Of a DNA stretch of 64,000 bases, positions 1 to 12,049 are shown in pieces. The translations under genes were made by a program, and so were the position numbers. The notes beneath the pieces are model-generated. The model saw nothing but the letters and a program-made list of their open reading frames with translations. It did no database searches and had not been told where the DNA came from. Source of the DNA: Stictocephala bisonia (lineage: Eukaryota > Arthropoda > Insecta > Hemiptera > Membracidae); assembly GCA_035578905.1 (NCBI GenBank), contig JAQJVL010000124.1, positions 711,017 through 775,016 on the forward strand, written 5' to 3'. How positions within the stretch are numbered: the stretch's first letter is position 1; each line of letters opens with the position of its first letter.

Positions 1-235
1 GGTTAAATCCCAGTTTCATAAGCTAAAAGTTCTCAGTTCGATCTCAATCAGAGTCTTAATACATTTTTAAAGGGATCAACAGATAACCACCGCATATCCA
101 TTTGTCATTGGGCTATTTATTAATGACACTTTCTAAAGAATAGTCAGCCTTGTTTTTAACAATTACTACATTCATACATTAAACTAATTCGAAATCCGAA
201 TTCACCCTTATCTTGATAATCGGCGACCTAATGAG
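1..235 (+). mobile_element. SINE copy, 5' end cut by the window
   Basis: Matches 38163-38400 almost throughout: TTCTCAGTTCGATCTCAATC (a degenerate B box), TTTGTCATTGGGCTATT, TGACACTTTCTAAAGAATAG and the CGAAATCCGAATTC...CGGCG tail. The A box would lie before base 1. Confidence 0.7.
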
Positions 236-557
236 GCCGTTTCGCTCCTCGAAAAACGCCAAAAGCATCTCTTAATAATGATCGTATGGTATTATTGGAA
301 TGTGATTTTACAGGTGAGGAGCTGTTATAGTGGAGCATGAGTTGGTTTTTTTAAAAAAATTAGTATATTAATCATTTTTTGACAGTTGAATATGTGCAAA
401 TTTACGTGTCAGCCGTAAAGATTTTAAATAAAAAAAAACAAATAAAATAAATTCATAATACAAAAGAATGGTCCATTATATTGAACTTTAATAAACATAC
501 ATTATTCACTATAACTTATAATAATAATAATAAACACAAGTCGTATAGTTGAAATAA
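236..557 (+). repeat. Left part of a dispersed repeat carrying a 290-bp insertion
   Basis: Diverged but colinear with 17850-18165, sharing AAAACGCCAAAA, TAATAATGATCGTATGGTA versus TAATAATGATCGTATCGTA, and a TTGACAGTTGAATATGT-like block. It ends GTATAGTTGAAATAAAA at the insertion point. The right part resumes at about 848. Confidence 0.6.
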
Positions 558-847
558 AATAGTATATTTCATAACAAGAGTGGAAAGTGGGGTTTTGCAT
601 GTTTGATGCGAGACTTGTCGAGCACTTCAAATGGTCGAGAACATACAAAACACTTTCACTCGAGTTTTGAACGATACTTTTCACTACACTACGGAATAAA
701 AACAGGTGTTGTTGACTGTGGAAAATTTTCGGTTGTATTCAATGTTACTTTCGGTAGTAAACAATAGACAGCTGTTGAAAATATGATGTTTCGCAGGTTG
801 TAAACACATAACGAAAACAGCTGAACTCATAGTAGTGTAGTGAAAAA
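558..847 (+). mobile_element. 290-bp hairpin-rich element, copy 1
   Basis: Nearly the inverse complement of 17264-17568. The first third is a damaged long palindrome around GACTTGTCGAGCACTTCAAA. The rest is a ~170-bp block bounded by perfect 15-bp inverted repeats TTTTCACTACACTAC / GTAGTGTAGTGAAAA. A 60-codon minus frame here is just a read of the palindrome. Confidence 0.75.
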
Positions 848-1250
848 GCATGTTTTGGCCAGCTGACGGTAAAACGTATGGCTACTATTGGGCTGTCAGG
901 GGCTGTCGACTTTCCAGCGGTGACTTGGCAGTTTGGGAAACGGCCAAATTAAGAATAAATAAATAAAACAATGCAGGTTTCACAGGTAAGGAAATAGATC
1001 CCAAGACCATTGTTTTGCTTTGACAACATGGAGGAACCATATCCGAGCAGTCTGGCTCGTTGCCAGAACTCTACAAAACTAAACACGCTTTCAAAGGCAC
1101 GCGTGTCTCTGCGCTATCTCTGCCAGCTTGTGGGCCTTGAACTCATTTTCGGTTTCAGAAGTCACATTTTAATGTGGTATAGACATACTGAGATCTATAT
1201 TTAATTAAAACGGCATTATTACATTTTATGAAGATAAAACAAAAAATCAG
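848..1250. other. Right flank of the repeat, then unassigned
   Basis: 848-900 continues the host repeat (GCATGTTTTGGCCAGCTGAC, compare 18178-18200). 1005-1204 is somewhat GC-richer with a 64-codon plus frame, but I see no domain and no second copy. Confidence 0.4.
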
Positions 1251-1268
1251 TTGAATTACCAAAAATAT

Positions 1269-1995
1269 CTTGGTGTATTTATGTTTTACAGAGTGGAAGT
1301 ATTAAATGAGAGTAAAACCATCTGTATGATGGATCGTGGGGAGGAAAGAATAAAGAAGAGTAGTCATATACCATTCTATCCTGTAGTAGTAGTTGAAGCC
1401 GATATTCGCCATCTTGGTGTATTTATGTTTTACAGAGTGGAAGTATTAAATGAGAGTAAAACCATCTGTATGATGGATCGTGGGGAGGAAAGAATAATGA
1501 AGAGTAGTCATATACCATTCTATCCTGTAGTAGTAGTTGAAGCCGATATTCGCCATCTTGGTGTATTTATGTTTTACAGAGTGGAAGTATTAAATGAGAG
1601 TAAAACCATCTGTATGATGGATCGTGGGGAGGAAAGAATAATGAAGAGTAGTCATATACCATTCTATCCTGTAGTAGTAGTTGAAGCCGATATTCGCCAT
1701 CTTGGTGTATTTATGTTTTACAGAGTGGAAGTATTAAATGAGAGTAAAACCATCTGTATGATGGATCGTGGGGAGGAAAGAATAATGAAGAGTAGTCATA
1801 TACCATTCTATCCTGTAGTAGTAGTTGAAGCCGATATTCGCCATCTTGGTGTATTTATGTTTTACAGAGTGGAAGTATTAAATGAGAGTAAAACCATCTG
1901 TATGATGGATCGTGGGGAGGAAAGAATAATGAAGAGTAGTCATATACCATTCTATCCTGTAGTAGTAGTTGAAGCCGATATTCGCCATCTTGGTG
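1269..1995 (+). repeat. 144-bp tandem array, 5 copies, in one open frame
   Basis: Units begin CTTGGTGTATTTATG at 1269, 1413, 1557, 1701 and 1845. The period is exactly 144 and copies are almost identical; copy 1 has AAAGAAG where the others have AATGAAG (Lys versus Met). Because 144 is a multiple of 3, one plus frame stays open for 256 codons (1251-2021) as 48-residue repeats beginning LGVFMFYRVEV. No homology is recognised and there is no convincing start or splice context, so I annotate a repeat, not a gene. Confidence 0.9.
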
Positions 1996-3887
1996 AGATG
2001 GGCACAGCTGATGTAACCTAAAAATGTAACCTACTGTTGAAGTAAAATATCTGATAAAATTAAAAGCATTCATTTTATCAACACAGTAAACTAAGTAAAA
2101 CAACTAGAAGTAGGCTAATGTACAGTATTATAAAGAAATAATAATCAAAATAATTTATTTCATAATATTTATCTAGGAAAAGTCATTCCAGTCTGCTTGT
2201 TTTTAATGCTGTAATTGCAAACAGCTGCGATAGCTCAATTGCGTTTGGAAGGTAGGAAGACTAAGGTATAGTCACAATATGACATTATACATTTTAAAAT
2301 TCAGCTGACGCTCATCTTTCGTCTAGAAGTGAGCATACAGTGGTGGGGGGCCGCCATCTTGGTAAGAGAACCGGCTTCACTTAGATTGGCGTGTGTCTAC
2401 TTTATTTTATTCTTTGCTCTGTGCGTGGGAACGTTAAAGAATCTTCTCTCAATATAATTATTGGAGTGAAATTATTAAGAAATTGTATCATTGTGATTGT
2501 GGAGAAAATTGATAGATGACATACCTGTTTTATCGTTGAAAGGGAGTGTTTTGGGAGTTCGATCAAAAATTATTTTTGACATTTTTTTCTTAGCAGTGTT
2601 TGCCTTCTTAAGAGTAGTCTAATAAATTTTGTTGAGGGGAAAGTTTCAAAAAATAAATCTTTGTGGTGATAGGGCCACCTAAAGTGGCTAATTTTGCCTT
2701 TCTATGTGCAAAACTCATTAAATATAATTTTTTAATATTTTCTGAATATAGTGAGCAAAAGGTACCAATTAACATAGAGTAAAGTAAAACTTAAATAATT
2801 ATATTTTCACAAATAACATCTGAACAAATTTAGAGTTGAGAATTGTACAATTATCTTTCTATTTAAGTTAGCTGAAGCTGAAAGATTAAGTTAGTAATAA
2901 TATAAAAACTTAATAGGTAGAATTTACTAAAAATAAGGGAGTTATGTAGTTTTGTACAGTTTTTGGTGGGGCAGGCAGGGACAGTGAGGGGGAAAGAGGG
3001 GAGGGAAACACGTTGTATATGTGGTAGTGAGGCAGGCTCTTTGCTACTCCTAGCAACAGTTGCGTGATATCTAGAACTAAATTCCCTAGAGTGCTCAATT
3101 GGGCATCTGGATGAAAATCCTAAAATAATGGTTTTTTGGGGTGCAAAATATTTAAGATTAATATTTATTAATCTTAATAAATATTTAAGATTAATTAAAG
3201 TAGCCCACCAATGAGTTTTGCCAGAACTGTAATTGGGTTGAGTAGTCAAGTCTTGTGCAGCTCTTAATAAATTAATTTACAAGTTACGAATTGTTATTTA
3301 CAAAATAATAAATCTAATAACATATGTAATACTAGTCAAAACAATTATTATTCGTTAGCTTATTCATTAACAGAAGCAAAGTAGAAAATAATAATTATCC
3401 AATCCATAAAATGATACCAGCCGACTCTGTGAGTGAGCATTAATATGCTCTCAAGTAGTGAAGTCTTTGGGTTACGACCTTCGGAGTTTCAGAACAGATA
3501 AGAGTAATAAAAAACATGTTGGCTTGAACAGTGTTGCAAGTTACAAAACTGAAATGACAAAAACACATTTAAACTTGATCGATATCGCATGACCTATTCA
3601 AACTGTCCAAACAATCTTGATTATTACATCTTAATTGTCTCAGATAACGAATTGTTGACTATAATTGAAGCAAAAATATTTAAAATTCATTGAGCAACCT
3701 CATTCCGTTTTCAATTGCATTTATTTTAATAGCAGCCAACTGAGTTTCGTATTTTGTAAGTTAGCAGCTTAGTTATCATCAAAATAGAAACCCATAAAAT
3801 ATATTGCTAAAAGTTGTTAAAAAGATGTAATTATTCATTCACCAGGCTCCAACCTTTTTTTTTGTTACTAATTTAATTTGTTTAGTT
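1996..3887. other. No gene recognised
   Basis: AT-rich. Two GC-richer patches stand out: 2330-2385, with GCCGCCATCTTGGTAAG (a donor-like GTAAG after a CCATCTTG motif), and 2960-3110, which is purine-rich. Neither can be assigned. Confidence 0.4.
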
Positions 3888-4125
3888 GGTAATAAATATA
3901 CAGTACAAGTAAACGTCACACAACACAAAATATATTACAGTATAAGCACAAAATGCACAACTATTATGGTGATCTATTTCAATGAACTACAGTCACCTTC
4001 CTCAGAGCAGAGGGATTCACAAAAGAATCAACACACAAAGAATATATTTGTGCATTTTGTGCTTATATTGTAATATATTTGTGTTGTGTGATGTTTACTT
4101 GTACTATATATGTACCAACATGTAT
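3888..4125 (-). mobile_element. CTGAGGA-hairpin repeat with ~60-bp inverted ends
   Basis: The left end CAGTACAAGTAAACGTCACA and the right end TGTGATGTTTACTTGTACT are inverse complements and extend inward about 60 bp through the 31-bp-type unit. The centre (minus strand) is CTCTGAGGAAGGTGACTGTA, then ...TTCATTGAAAT. It is the most complete member of the family. Confidence 0.75.
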
Positions 4126-4411
4126 TATGCTAATTAAAAAGCTATTAATAAATATACAAAAATAAATTTATCACTATAATCAGTCTGAGTTATTATAACT
4201 GTAACGTCGAATTTCAATTAATTACGATTCTATGTCAAATTGCCAAGGCGTTCGATTGCGTAACCACTCTATTCTAGTAGTAAAACTTAAGGTTTATGCC
4301 ATAAGAGGAGTTGTTTTTTTTTTTTTTTTTCAGAATTTGCTCTTATTATCTGATTGCAAGTAAAGTGGAAACATAGCGAGTCGCAATGGGTCAAATATGA
4401 CCTCTTTGGAG
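4126..4411. other. No gene recognised
   Basis: AT-rich spacer with a poly-T run (4314-4330). Confidence 0.4.
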
Positions 4412-4710
4412 TCGGTCGATACGGGCGTACCACAGGGCTGCAGTCTATTCCCTTTATCGTTCAAACTTTACATAAATTAATTAGGCTGTAGTGTGTATAA
4501 CGCAACATCAATCATGATTGCTGAAGACGTGTCAGAATTTGTCTTAACTATCCCTGCAGGACCATGGATGTCTCTAAACTAGTCGGGGGAGGGGGGTGAT
4601 GTCCTACTTTGCAAATTGGCTCGACAATAATGGCCTGCTTCTAAACGTGCACAAATCCAAAGCAATTCAATTTAAACTCATCGTTAGGTACAACTCACTA
4701 AATATAGGGT
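4412..4710 (+). pseudogene. Decayed non-LTR reverse transcriptase fragment
   Basis: Reading from 4412 gives SVDTGVPQGCSL, matching the GVPQG-S-L-P motif of RT block 4/5, then LYIN-stop, then IMIAEDVSEF in place of the usual YADD catalytic box. After a frameshift and further stops, WLDNNGLLLNVHKSKAIQF matches the NNNGL-LN--K-K motif that follows the catalytic box. The order and spacing fit a jockey/CR1-like RT. One catalytic Asp reads as Glu, and there are at least two stops and one frameshift, so it is inactive. No endonuclease or 3' end was found. Confidence 0.8.
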
Positions 4711-5690
4711 TTCATATAGTGTTATCATCGGCAAGCCCAGAGCAGCAACTTTTCAGTTAATTTTTAAATATTTATTTATTTATTTAATTTTTTACAGTCG
4801 ATAACTCTTTGTTGTGGAACAATAACGTTCAAGAGAGAGACCCCTGTTCAAGGGATGTACTCCTTGACGAGAGGGCAGGTGTGGAAGTCTGTTATGATAT
4901 GAGTTGGTCTTTTGGGGAATCTAGTAAATTCTAACTTTTTTTGTTCAATGAAGTAAATGTGTAAAGTTTTCCTTATCAAACTTGTAGCTGTTTAAATTAA
5001 CCCAAATTTGGAGGCATTTAGTGGCTTAAAAATGTATACAATCTAGATGGAGTTCCACAACTTCGGCTAAAACCGAGGACAACGTTCTGTAGAACCATTG
5101 ATACTGTTAATTTTTTCTCTTAGTCAGTAGGCCTAATGAAGGTTTGTTAAGTAGCTGGTGAAATGCACCCTGTTATAAGATGAAGTACGCTTATTTGATG
5201 TTTGTTGTTGTATTATTTTTATCACACAGCTAGAGGAAAAACATACTTTTCCTGTGACTGGCTGATAAGGTGATTAGCCAACTTTGAAACAAGTTGTTGG
5301 TACATAACGTTTTAGAAAAGTATTTAACATTTTTTGATTTTATTCATACAGTATTACTAAATAATCTAAATAAAATTTAATTCGAACTATCTAAAACATT
5401 CATAAAAGTAAACAATAAAGTAAACAATAAAGCAAAATAAAACTAATATAGTACACATTTGCTGTACATTGTGTAGTTAAAAACAATGTAACTCAATATA
5501 AACTTTTTGTCAAGTTTTATAAATTATTTTACCTTATTATACCACAAGTAGCTAAGGGTAAAAAAGGATTGAAATTTCTATATTCGATCAACATTTTGAA
5601 AGTAGTAGAAATAACAAAATTTCAAATTCTATATCTCTCAAGGTATATGTATAAATTACAAAATATTAAAGGTCCCAAAACACTAGTGTA
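4711..5690. other. No gene recognised
   Basis: AT-rich, no repeat structure beyond short A/T runs. Confidence 0.4.
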
Positions 5691-5765
5691 GGGGACATAT
5701 TTCTGTGATCCATTGATAACCACGTTTACTATCCTCAAACCGGAGAGACTCACAAAAGAATGTAC
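5691..5765 (-). repeat. Degenerate fragment of the CTGAGGA-hairpin repeat
   Basis: GATAACCACGTTTACTATCC followed by CAAACCGGAGAGACTCACAA resembles the core of the copy near 9420-9475 with several substitutions. Confidence 0.4.
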
Positions 5766-6189
5766 TTAAGCACAATTAAAACTAATAAAAGTCAGGGAGA
5801 CCCACATTTAAAAATATATTTACAAAACACATTGTTTGATAAGAATAAAAATCTAATCCTCAGGTACAACGATGGTCATACTACCTTTCTGTATACTGTA
5901 ATTCAAATAATATTGGAAAAGTCTCCTAATACAGTGGTGGGGGAATACTGGTTCAGAGTCGACGTCCTAGTTTTAGTCCAAGTACAGAAGTATGTCGTTT
6001 TACCAGTTGTACGTCGATGCAACTGGTCAACTGGTGATTTTCTTTAAGAAAAGATAATAAGAACCTTGATAATAAAACAGAAAAGCTACAGCATTAACCG
6101 TTAACAATGTAAAAAGGTTAATGTCATAAGCACCATAGCAACAATAGAGTCTATTCACAATTTGCGAAAAGATAATTGATTGTTTATGA

Positions 6190-8060
6190 GGTTGTAAATT
6201 GCGGTTCACGAGATTAGCTAAGAATTTACGAGACGGTAACTCACAGTTTAAGAGGTTTTATGTGCCAATTTACGATATGATTACAGTATAGGAGGTTGTA
6301 TGTTACAATTCAAGAGACAGCGTACAGTTTAAAAGAGGTTGTATGTGACAATTCCCGAGACGACTTACAATTTAGAGGTTGTATGTGACCATTTACGAGA
6401 CTAAGACTTACAGTTTAATAGGTTAATGTGACAATTTACGAGATGATGACTTTCAGATTAAGAGGTTGTATGTAACAACTCACGAGATGACTACTTGTAG
6501 TTTAAGAGGTTCTATGTAATTCACGACATGATGACTTACAATATAAGAGGTTGTATGTAACGGTTCACGAGATGATGACTTTCAGATTAAGAGGTTGTAT
6601 GTAACAACTCACGAGATGACTACTTGTAGTTTAAAAGGGTGTATGTAACAACTCACGAGATGACTACTTGTAGTTTAAGAGGTTCTATGTAATTCACGAC
6701 ATGATGACTTACAATATAATAGGTTGTATGTAACGGTTCACGAGATGATGACTCACAGTTTAAGAGGGTGTATGTAACAACTCACGACTACTTGTAGTTT
6801 AAGAGGTTCTATGTAATTCACGACATGATGACTTACAATATAAGAGGTTGTATGTAACAGTTCACGAGATGATGACTCACAGTTTAAGAGGGTGTATGTA
6901 ACAACTCACGAGATGACTACTTGTAGTTTAAGAGGTTCTATATAATTCACGAAATGATGACTTACAATATAAGAGGTTGTATGTAACAGTTCACGAGATG
7001 ATGACTCACAGTTTAAGAGGGTGTATGTAACAACTCACGAGATGACTACTTGTAGTTTAAGAGGTTCTATGTAATTCACGACATGATGACTTACAATATA
7101 AGAGGTTGTATGTAACAGTTCACGAGATGATGACTCACAGTTTAAGAGGGTGTATGTAACAACTCACGAGATGACTACTTGTAGTATAAGAGGTTCTATA
7201 TAATTCACGACATGATGACTTACAATATAAGAGGTTGTATGTAACAGTTCACGAGATGATGACTCACAGTTTAAGAGGTTACCTGTGACAATTAACGAGA
7301 TGATGAATTCAATTTTAGAAGGTATTATGTGACAATTTACGAGATGATGGTTTGCAGATTAAGAGGTTGTATGTAATAATTCACAAGATGATGACTTACA
7401 GTTTAAGAGGTTATCTGTGATAATTTACAAGATGATGAATTCAAGTTCAGAAGGTTTTATGTGACAATTCATGAGATGATGACTTACAGTTTAAGAGGTT
7501 ATCTGTGACAATTAACGAGATGATGAATTCAAGTTCAGAAGGTTTTATGTGACAATTCACGAGATGATGACTTACAGTTTGAGACGATTTATGTGACAAT
7601 TTACGAGATGATGCTTTACAGTTTAAGAGGTTTTATGTGACAATTTACGATATGATGCATTACAGTTTAAGAGGTTTTATGTGACAATTAACGAGATGAT
7701 GAATTCAAGTTCAGAAGGTTTAATGTGTTAATTTATGAGATGATGAATTCAAGTTCAGAAGGTTATATTTGACAATTTACGAGATGATGCATTACAGTTT
7801 AAGAGTTTTTATGTGACAATTTACGAGATGATGAATTCAAGTTCAGAAGGTTTTATGTGACAATTTACGAGATAACAACTTACAATTAAAAGGTTGTATG
7901 TAACGATTCACGAGATGATGAATTCAAGTTCAGAAGGTTTTATGTGACAATTTACGAGATGACTTACAGTTAGGTTGTATGTATCAATTTACGAAATGAT
8001 GAATTAAAGTTTAACAGGTTATATGTGACACTTTACGAGATGTAACTTACAGTTGAATAG
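6190..8060. repeat. 1.9-kb minisatellite: ~43-bp monomers, 129-bp higher-order unit
   Basis: The monomer is about TTTAAGAGGTTGTATGTAAC plus an ACGAGATGATGACTTACA-type half. Between about 6700 and 7260 three monomer types alternate (marked by ACAATATAAG, ACTCACAGTTT and ACTACTTGTAG) with repeats of the first marker at 6835, 6964, 7093 and 7222, an exact 129-bp period. Before 6700 the order is irregular. After 7280 a different monomer mix with GAATTCAAGTTCAGAAGG takes over. Edges are more diverged than the centre. No long open frame. Confidence 0.9.
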
Positions 8061-9227
8061 GTTATGTCTGACAATTTAGGAGATGACGACTTAAAAAGAT
8101 TATTTCTAAAAGTTCCCGACACTACAGCTGACAGTGAAGATATTATGATGGACGACTTACAAAAATACGATTGACAGTTTATAATATTAAAATTTGGTAG
8201 AATAAAAAAGAGTGTCATGCTTTCCGTACGTTTTTGAGCCGAACCAAAGTAGTGTTAGAAATGTTTTAGTATTTAGAGTATCTTCATTATTCTAACAAAG
8301 GTATATTGTATTAAATGGGGTTCAATTTTAATACAGAACTTTGTTGACAGGTTCAATTTTAATCCAGACGCACAGGTGGTTTTGAAATATTAAGAATGTA
8401 ACTATAAATAAGGACTCACAAGCGTCGTAAAATGTTAACATATAAATGCTCTTCTTTCTGAATTGATCCCTACAACTCATCATCGATATTTTTTGTAATT
8501 GAACTTGGTTTTTGGAGTAATTCGAATGTTAAGAAAGATATATGACCTCTTGAAAGATAGTCCCGATATCTAGAATAAGGGGAATGACCGGGGTTTCTCA
8601 ATCATTTGAAGCTCTAAATGGGATCATTCCCTCGAGACATTGAAGTGTATTTACAGACCTGTATAAAACTAAAAAAATAATATTTAGGGAAGAAAAATAA
8701 TTAAAAACGCCCTGGTCCAATTTATCTTAAAATAGAAATAAATGTTATATAGTAGGATCATGTAGTAGGCATATTAGCAAAGGTTGTATTTTATGCAATA
8801 TGATCCATGATCGAACATCGAACTACCTTTTCAATTTACTATCACTTCTTAAATGACTGTCTAATAATTCAAACAACATTTTACCTAATAATTTTCAACA
8901 ACAATAATTTCCCAAACGTTTTGAGTACTCAAAAAAGACAAACCTTAATATATATAGTCGTCCTAAGGTGTTACTGTCTATATTAATACATGCTATTAAA
9001 ATCCAGGTATCTAACTTATAAAAATTATAATTTTTAATAAATGCTTATAAATTTGACTTTTTAAAATATGTTATATCTTCTTAAAAACAACTCAAATTAC
9101 AAACAAATGAAATAATAAAAACATAAATACTATATTAATCAATAATTATTCAAATGTGTTGTTAAGAGTTTTTATTATTCTCTGTAAATAGAAAAAAGAC
9201 ACAAGAAAGTTTATGTTTGAATATAAT
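8061..9227. other. No gene recognised
   Basis: AT-rich. The first ~150 bp look like decayed edge monomers of the preceding array. Confidence 0.4.
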
Positions 9228-9480
9228 TCAGTATAAGTAAACGTCACAGAACACAAATTTATTACAATGTAAGCACAAAATGCACGAATATATTACAATA
9301 CAAGTACAAAATGCACAAATGTATTACAATACAAGTACAAAATGCACAAATATATTACAATACAAGTACAACATGCACAAATATATTACAATACAAGTAC
9401 AACATGCACAAATATTATGGTGATCGATTTCAGTGAACCACGCTCACCTTCCTCAGACCAGAGGGATTCACAAAAGAGAA
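9228..9480 (-). repeat. CTGAGGA-hairpin repeat with an expanded 31-bp array
   Basis: About five tandem ~31-bp units (CAAATATATTACAATACAAG plus TACAAAATGCA), 9254-9418, sit between the GTAAACGTCACA terminus and the hairpin core. The minus-strand core reads GTCTGAGGAAGGTGAGCGTG then GTTCACTGAAATCGATCACC. Other family members carry one or two 31-bp units. Confidence 0.8.
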
Positions 9481-10212
9481 TACAATTAATTATGTAGTTC
9501 TTTAAGTGTTTTATACTGATTGTAGTTTACTCACTCTTCCATAGCCAATTGTTTTTAGAATGTAGGTTGACCAATTAATGTCAAAAATATTTTTAAATTA
9601 CGTTAGTTTTTTTAACTTACGAAGTACCGTACTGTAAATAAGTTTTAATTTATTTTTTATTAGTCTCATTCATATTTATTTACATGTCCATTGATGTATG
9701 TTAGTTATTTATGTGCCCTTTTATGTATTTATAAACAACAAATTAAGTTGATTTAAACAAAGCCCAGAAAAGCGCGACCTCATTTTCTTACTATCAATAC
9801 ACTGTTGGAATTGCGTTTCCCCTGCAACTATGATAAATACACTTATCTCAACAACTTTCACGTCTACAGTACACTTCAATTCATCCTTATGTAAAACATT
9901 TTCTGTAGACTGATTTTTTTTTCAAAAGTTTGTAATTGTTTGTGAGAAGATATCACTTTTAGATAAAGTCGGTTTTAGATTAAAAGTATATAATTCCTTA
10001 AGATTTTGTTGATAATGCTATGATTTGATTTATCCAGATATCTAGTTATTGGAATGTAGGTTAAGTAACGCTTGAGGATGACCGGAGCTTTCTAGCTTTC
10101 GAAACGTTGCGTTGAGTTTCAAAGCTTGAAGCATTGGAAGCCTTAGACAAAATTACAATCACAAAAATTAATGTTTAAGTGGATGGGTTATTATTTTAAA
10201 ATATATTTATTT
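9481..10212. other. No gene; one hairpin motif
   Basis: 10070-10125 reads GCTTGAGGATGACCGGAGCT, then a short loop, then TTTCGAAACGTTGCG, the same GAGGATGAC...CGAAACG layout as the inverted repeat at 15.1-15.4 kb. The rest is AT-rich. Confidence 0.4.
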
Positions 10213-10525
10213 TGTAATATTAATTAAATATGGGCACTACTCAAGGAGTCTGGAATGTTGATGTTGGGTGGTATTTAGGGCTCGGAGGTTGGTCAGGGAA
10301 GAGGAGTAAGGCTTTTCACTTTGTTGGAAATAATACAAATTCCTCGTGGTTCGGATTCCACCTAAATCTATATTTCTCTCAGCCGCACTAACTATTGGAC
10401 TATCAAAATCGTTCTTCCTGAGAAACAGCCCCCTTGGATAGTAACAATGACTATACTTATTCATCCATATTCTTCACACTCATTTACTCCTCAAATCTCT
10501 TACGATCGGCGTCTTAATAATAATA
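10213..10525 (+). mobile_element. SINE copy
   Basis: Contains AGTCTGGAATGTTGATGTTG, the B-box-like GTGGTTCGGATTCCAC (10350-10365), then the shared tail AGTAACAATGACTATACTTA and GATCGGCGTCTTAATAATAA, ending in TAA repeats. Closest relative is 21425-21730. Confidence 0.7.
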
Positions 10526-12049
10526 ATGAATGATGTTATTCTTGGACATCGATTGTCAGAGTATGACCAAAATGTATATTTGGGTTTATAATTGTCTTCT
10601 TTGCTTGAAACAATGTCTAAAAAGTAACATTCAAATGTACACTAGTCAAGGTCACCAGAGCATTTAAATTATAACCAGTGCCAACAGCTGATCTCTTTCA
10701 ACATTCGTTTGCCTGTGCTTGTTAACTCTTGAATGTAAATATGTTAAAACGTTCATTTACGGCGCTTACCTCTAAAACCATTGGACAGCGTTGTTCGTAA
10801 CTCGTGTTATTAATAGGACTTAGGATGTAAGCTTTACATGTTTCGTTATTTTTACGTAATGTAAAATGTATTATTAAAAAAAATACATTTACTAATCTTT
10901 ACAAATTATCTTAGTATGGAAAAAGGTCGAAGGCTTAGTTACGAAAATCTATACAACTACCTTGTTGAAGTGGTAATGCAGTTGTAACAACCTAGATGAC
11001 TAAATGTTAGAATGATTTGATAATACTTAGTTATTTAGTATATTTAGTCATTTTATTATTAATTGGAACTACCTATAAATAAGATCAATGAGATTGCTAT
11101 GAAGAACAGAGCTGTTACAAATAATTTGTCAAGATGCATTACTTTTGTTTGTTATTTATTTTGTATACATAATACATGAACATATTATATCAATCCATGC
11201 AATTATGACCTGTGCAATAAAGAAAAATATGATTACCGTTGGTAGAAACGAAGAGAACGTCTCACTACACAAATGTATTACAAGTACAACATATGTACGA
11301 CGAATATTATGGTACTACCTCGTCTACCAAAATCAGATCACAGGGATTTATGAATGAATTATGTTTACGTGGTTTATCGGAATTGATTATCGTTATTGCA
11401 TATTTTCGCACTTACATTAAACTTATTTTGTTTGGTGTTCACTATAAATTGTAATTTAAAAGAATATAAAACTCACATATAACACTTGTTACAAGAGAAT
11501 TACCACGCATTGTAAGTAACAAATTAGTAACATTTTCTCTCAACACTTATTTTGTAGCTGTTTAATTATAATTAATTTTTTTCTATACCAATATTGCCTC
11601 GGTGTACATATGTATGGATAAAGTAATGTACGAAAACGTATCTTCTCATAATGCTTAATTTAATTTTCCACTTACTCATATTCGTGAGCACACTATAATT
11701 ATCAAAGAGGTACCGAGAATTTGAGGTTTCAGCTGTTCGTGATTAACACACTCGTATTACTTTCTCACAGAGCCAGGGGGGAGGGGGAGGCCCCTTGGCA
11801 TGTTCCCATCTGGCAGAGAGAGACCGAGGTCATTCTCGTACAGTTGACAGATGGTTGACAGTCACTTACTAGCACGGAGAGTTAAGTTAATATTTGGAGT
11901 CGACGGTCAGGAACAAGAAGATTCATTGTTTATAACCTACTCCAAACAGTAGTCTCTTTGTTATTTTTATTAAACTTCACTTGCCAGTCCCCCACATGTT
12001 GGTCCGGAGGCCTTTGCGTGATCCTTATTCAAGAGTGACGTAAGGACGT
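10526..12049. other. No gene recognised
   Basis: AT-rich. 11765-11910 is GC-richer with a G-run (CAGGGGGGAGGGGGAGG) but no coding signal. The short plus frames at 11145-11454 have no recognisable content. Confidence 0.4.

Noticed and set aside
502..684. 60-codon minus-strand frame resembling short database hypotheticals
   Set aside because: It is a read of the palindromic half of the 290-bp element, which recurs inverted at 17.3-17.6 kb.
2330..2385. Promoter or first exon around GCCGCCATCTTGGTAAG
   Set aside because: Suggestive motif and donor only; no start codon context, no downstream exon, and a similar CGCCATCTTGGTG recurs in the adjacent 144-bp array.
9254..9418. Regular ~31-bp repeats, CRISPR-like at first sight
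   Set aside because: The units are contiguous with no unique spacers, and the context is an insect dispersed repeat.
10070..10125. Functional hammerhead ribozyme
   Set aside because: The core has GAGGATGAC rather than CTGANGA directly on a stem, and no third helix or cleavage site could be placed.
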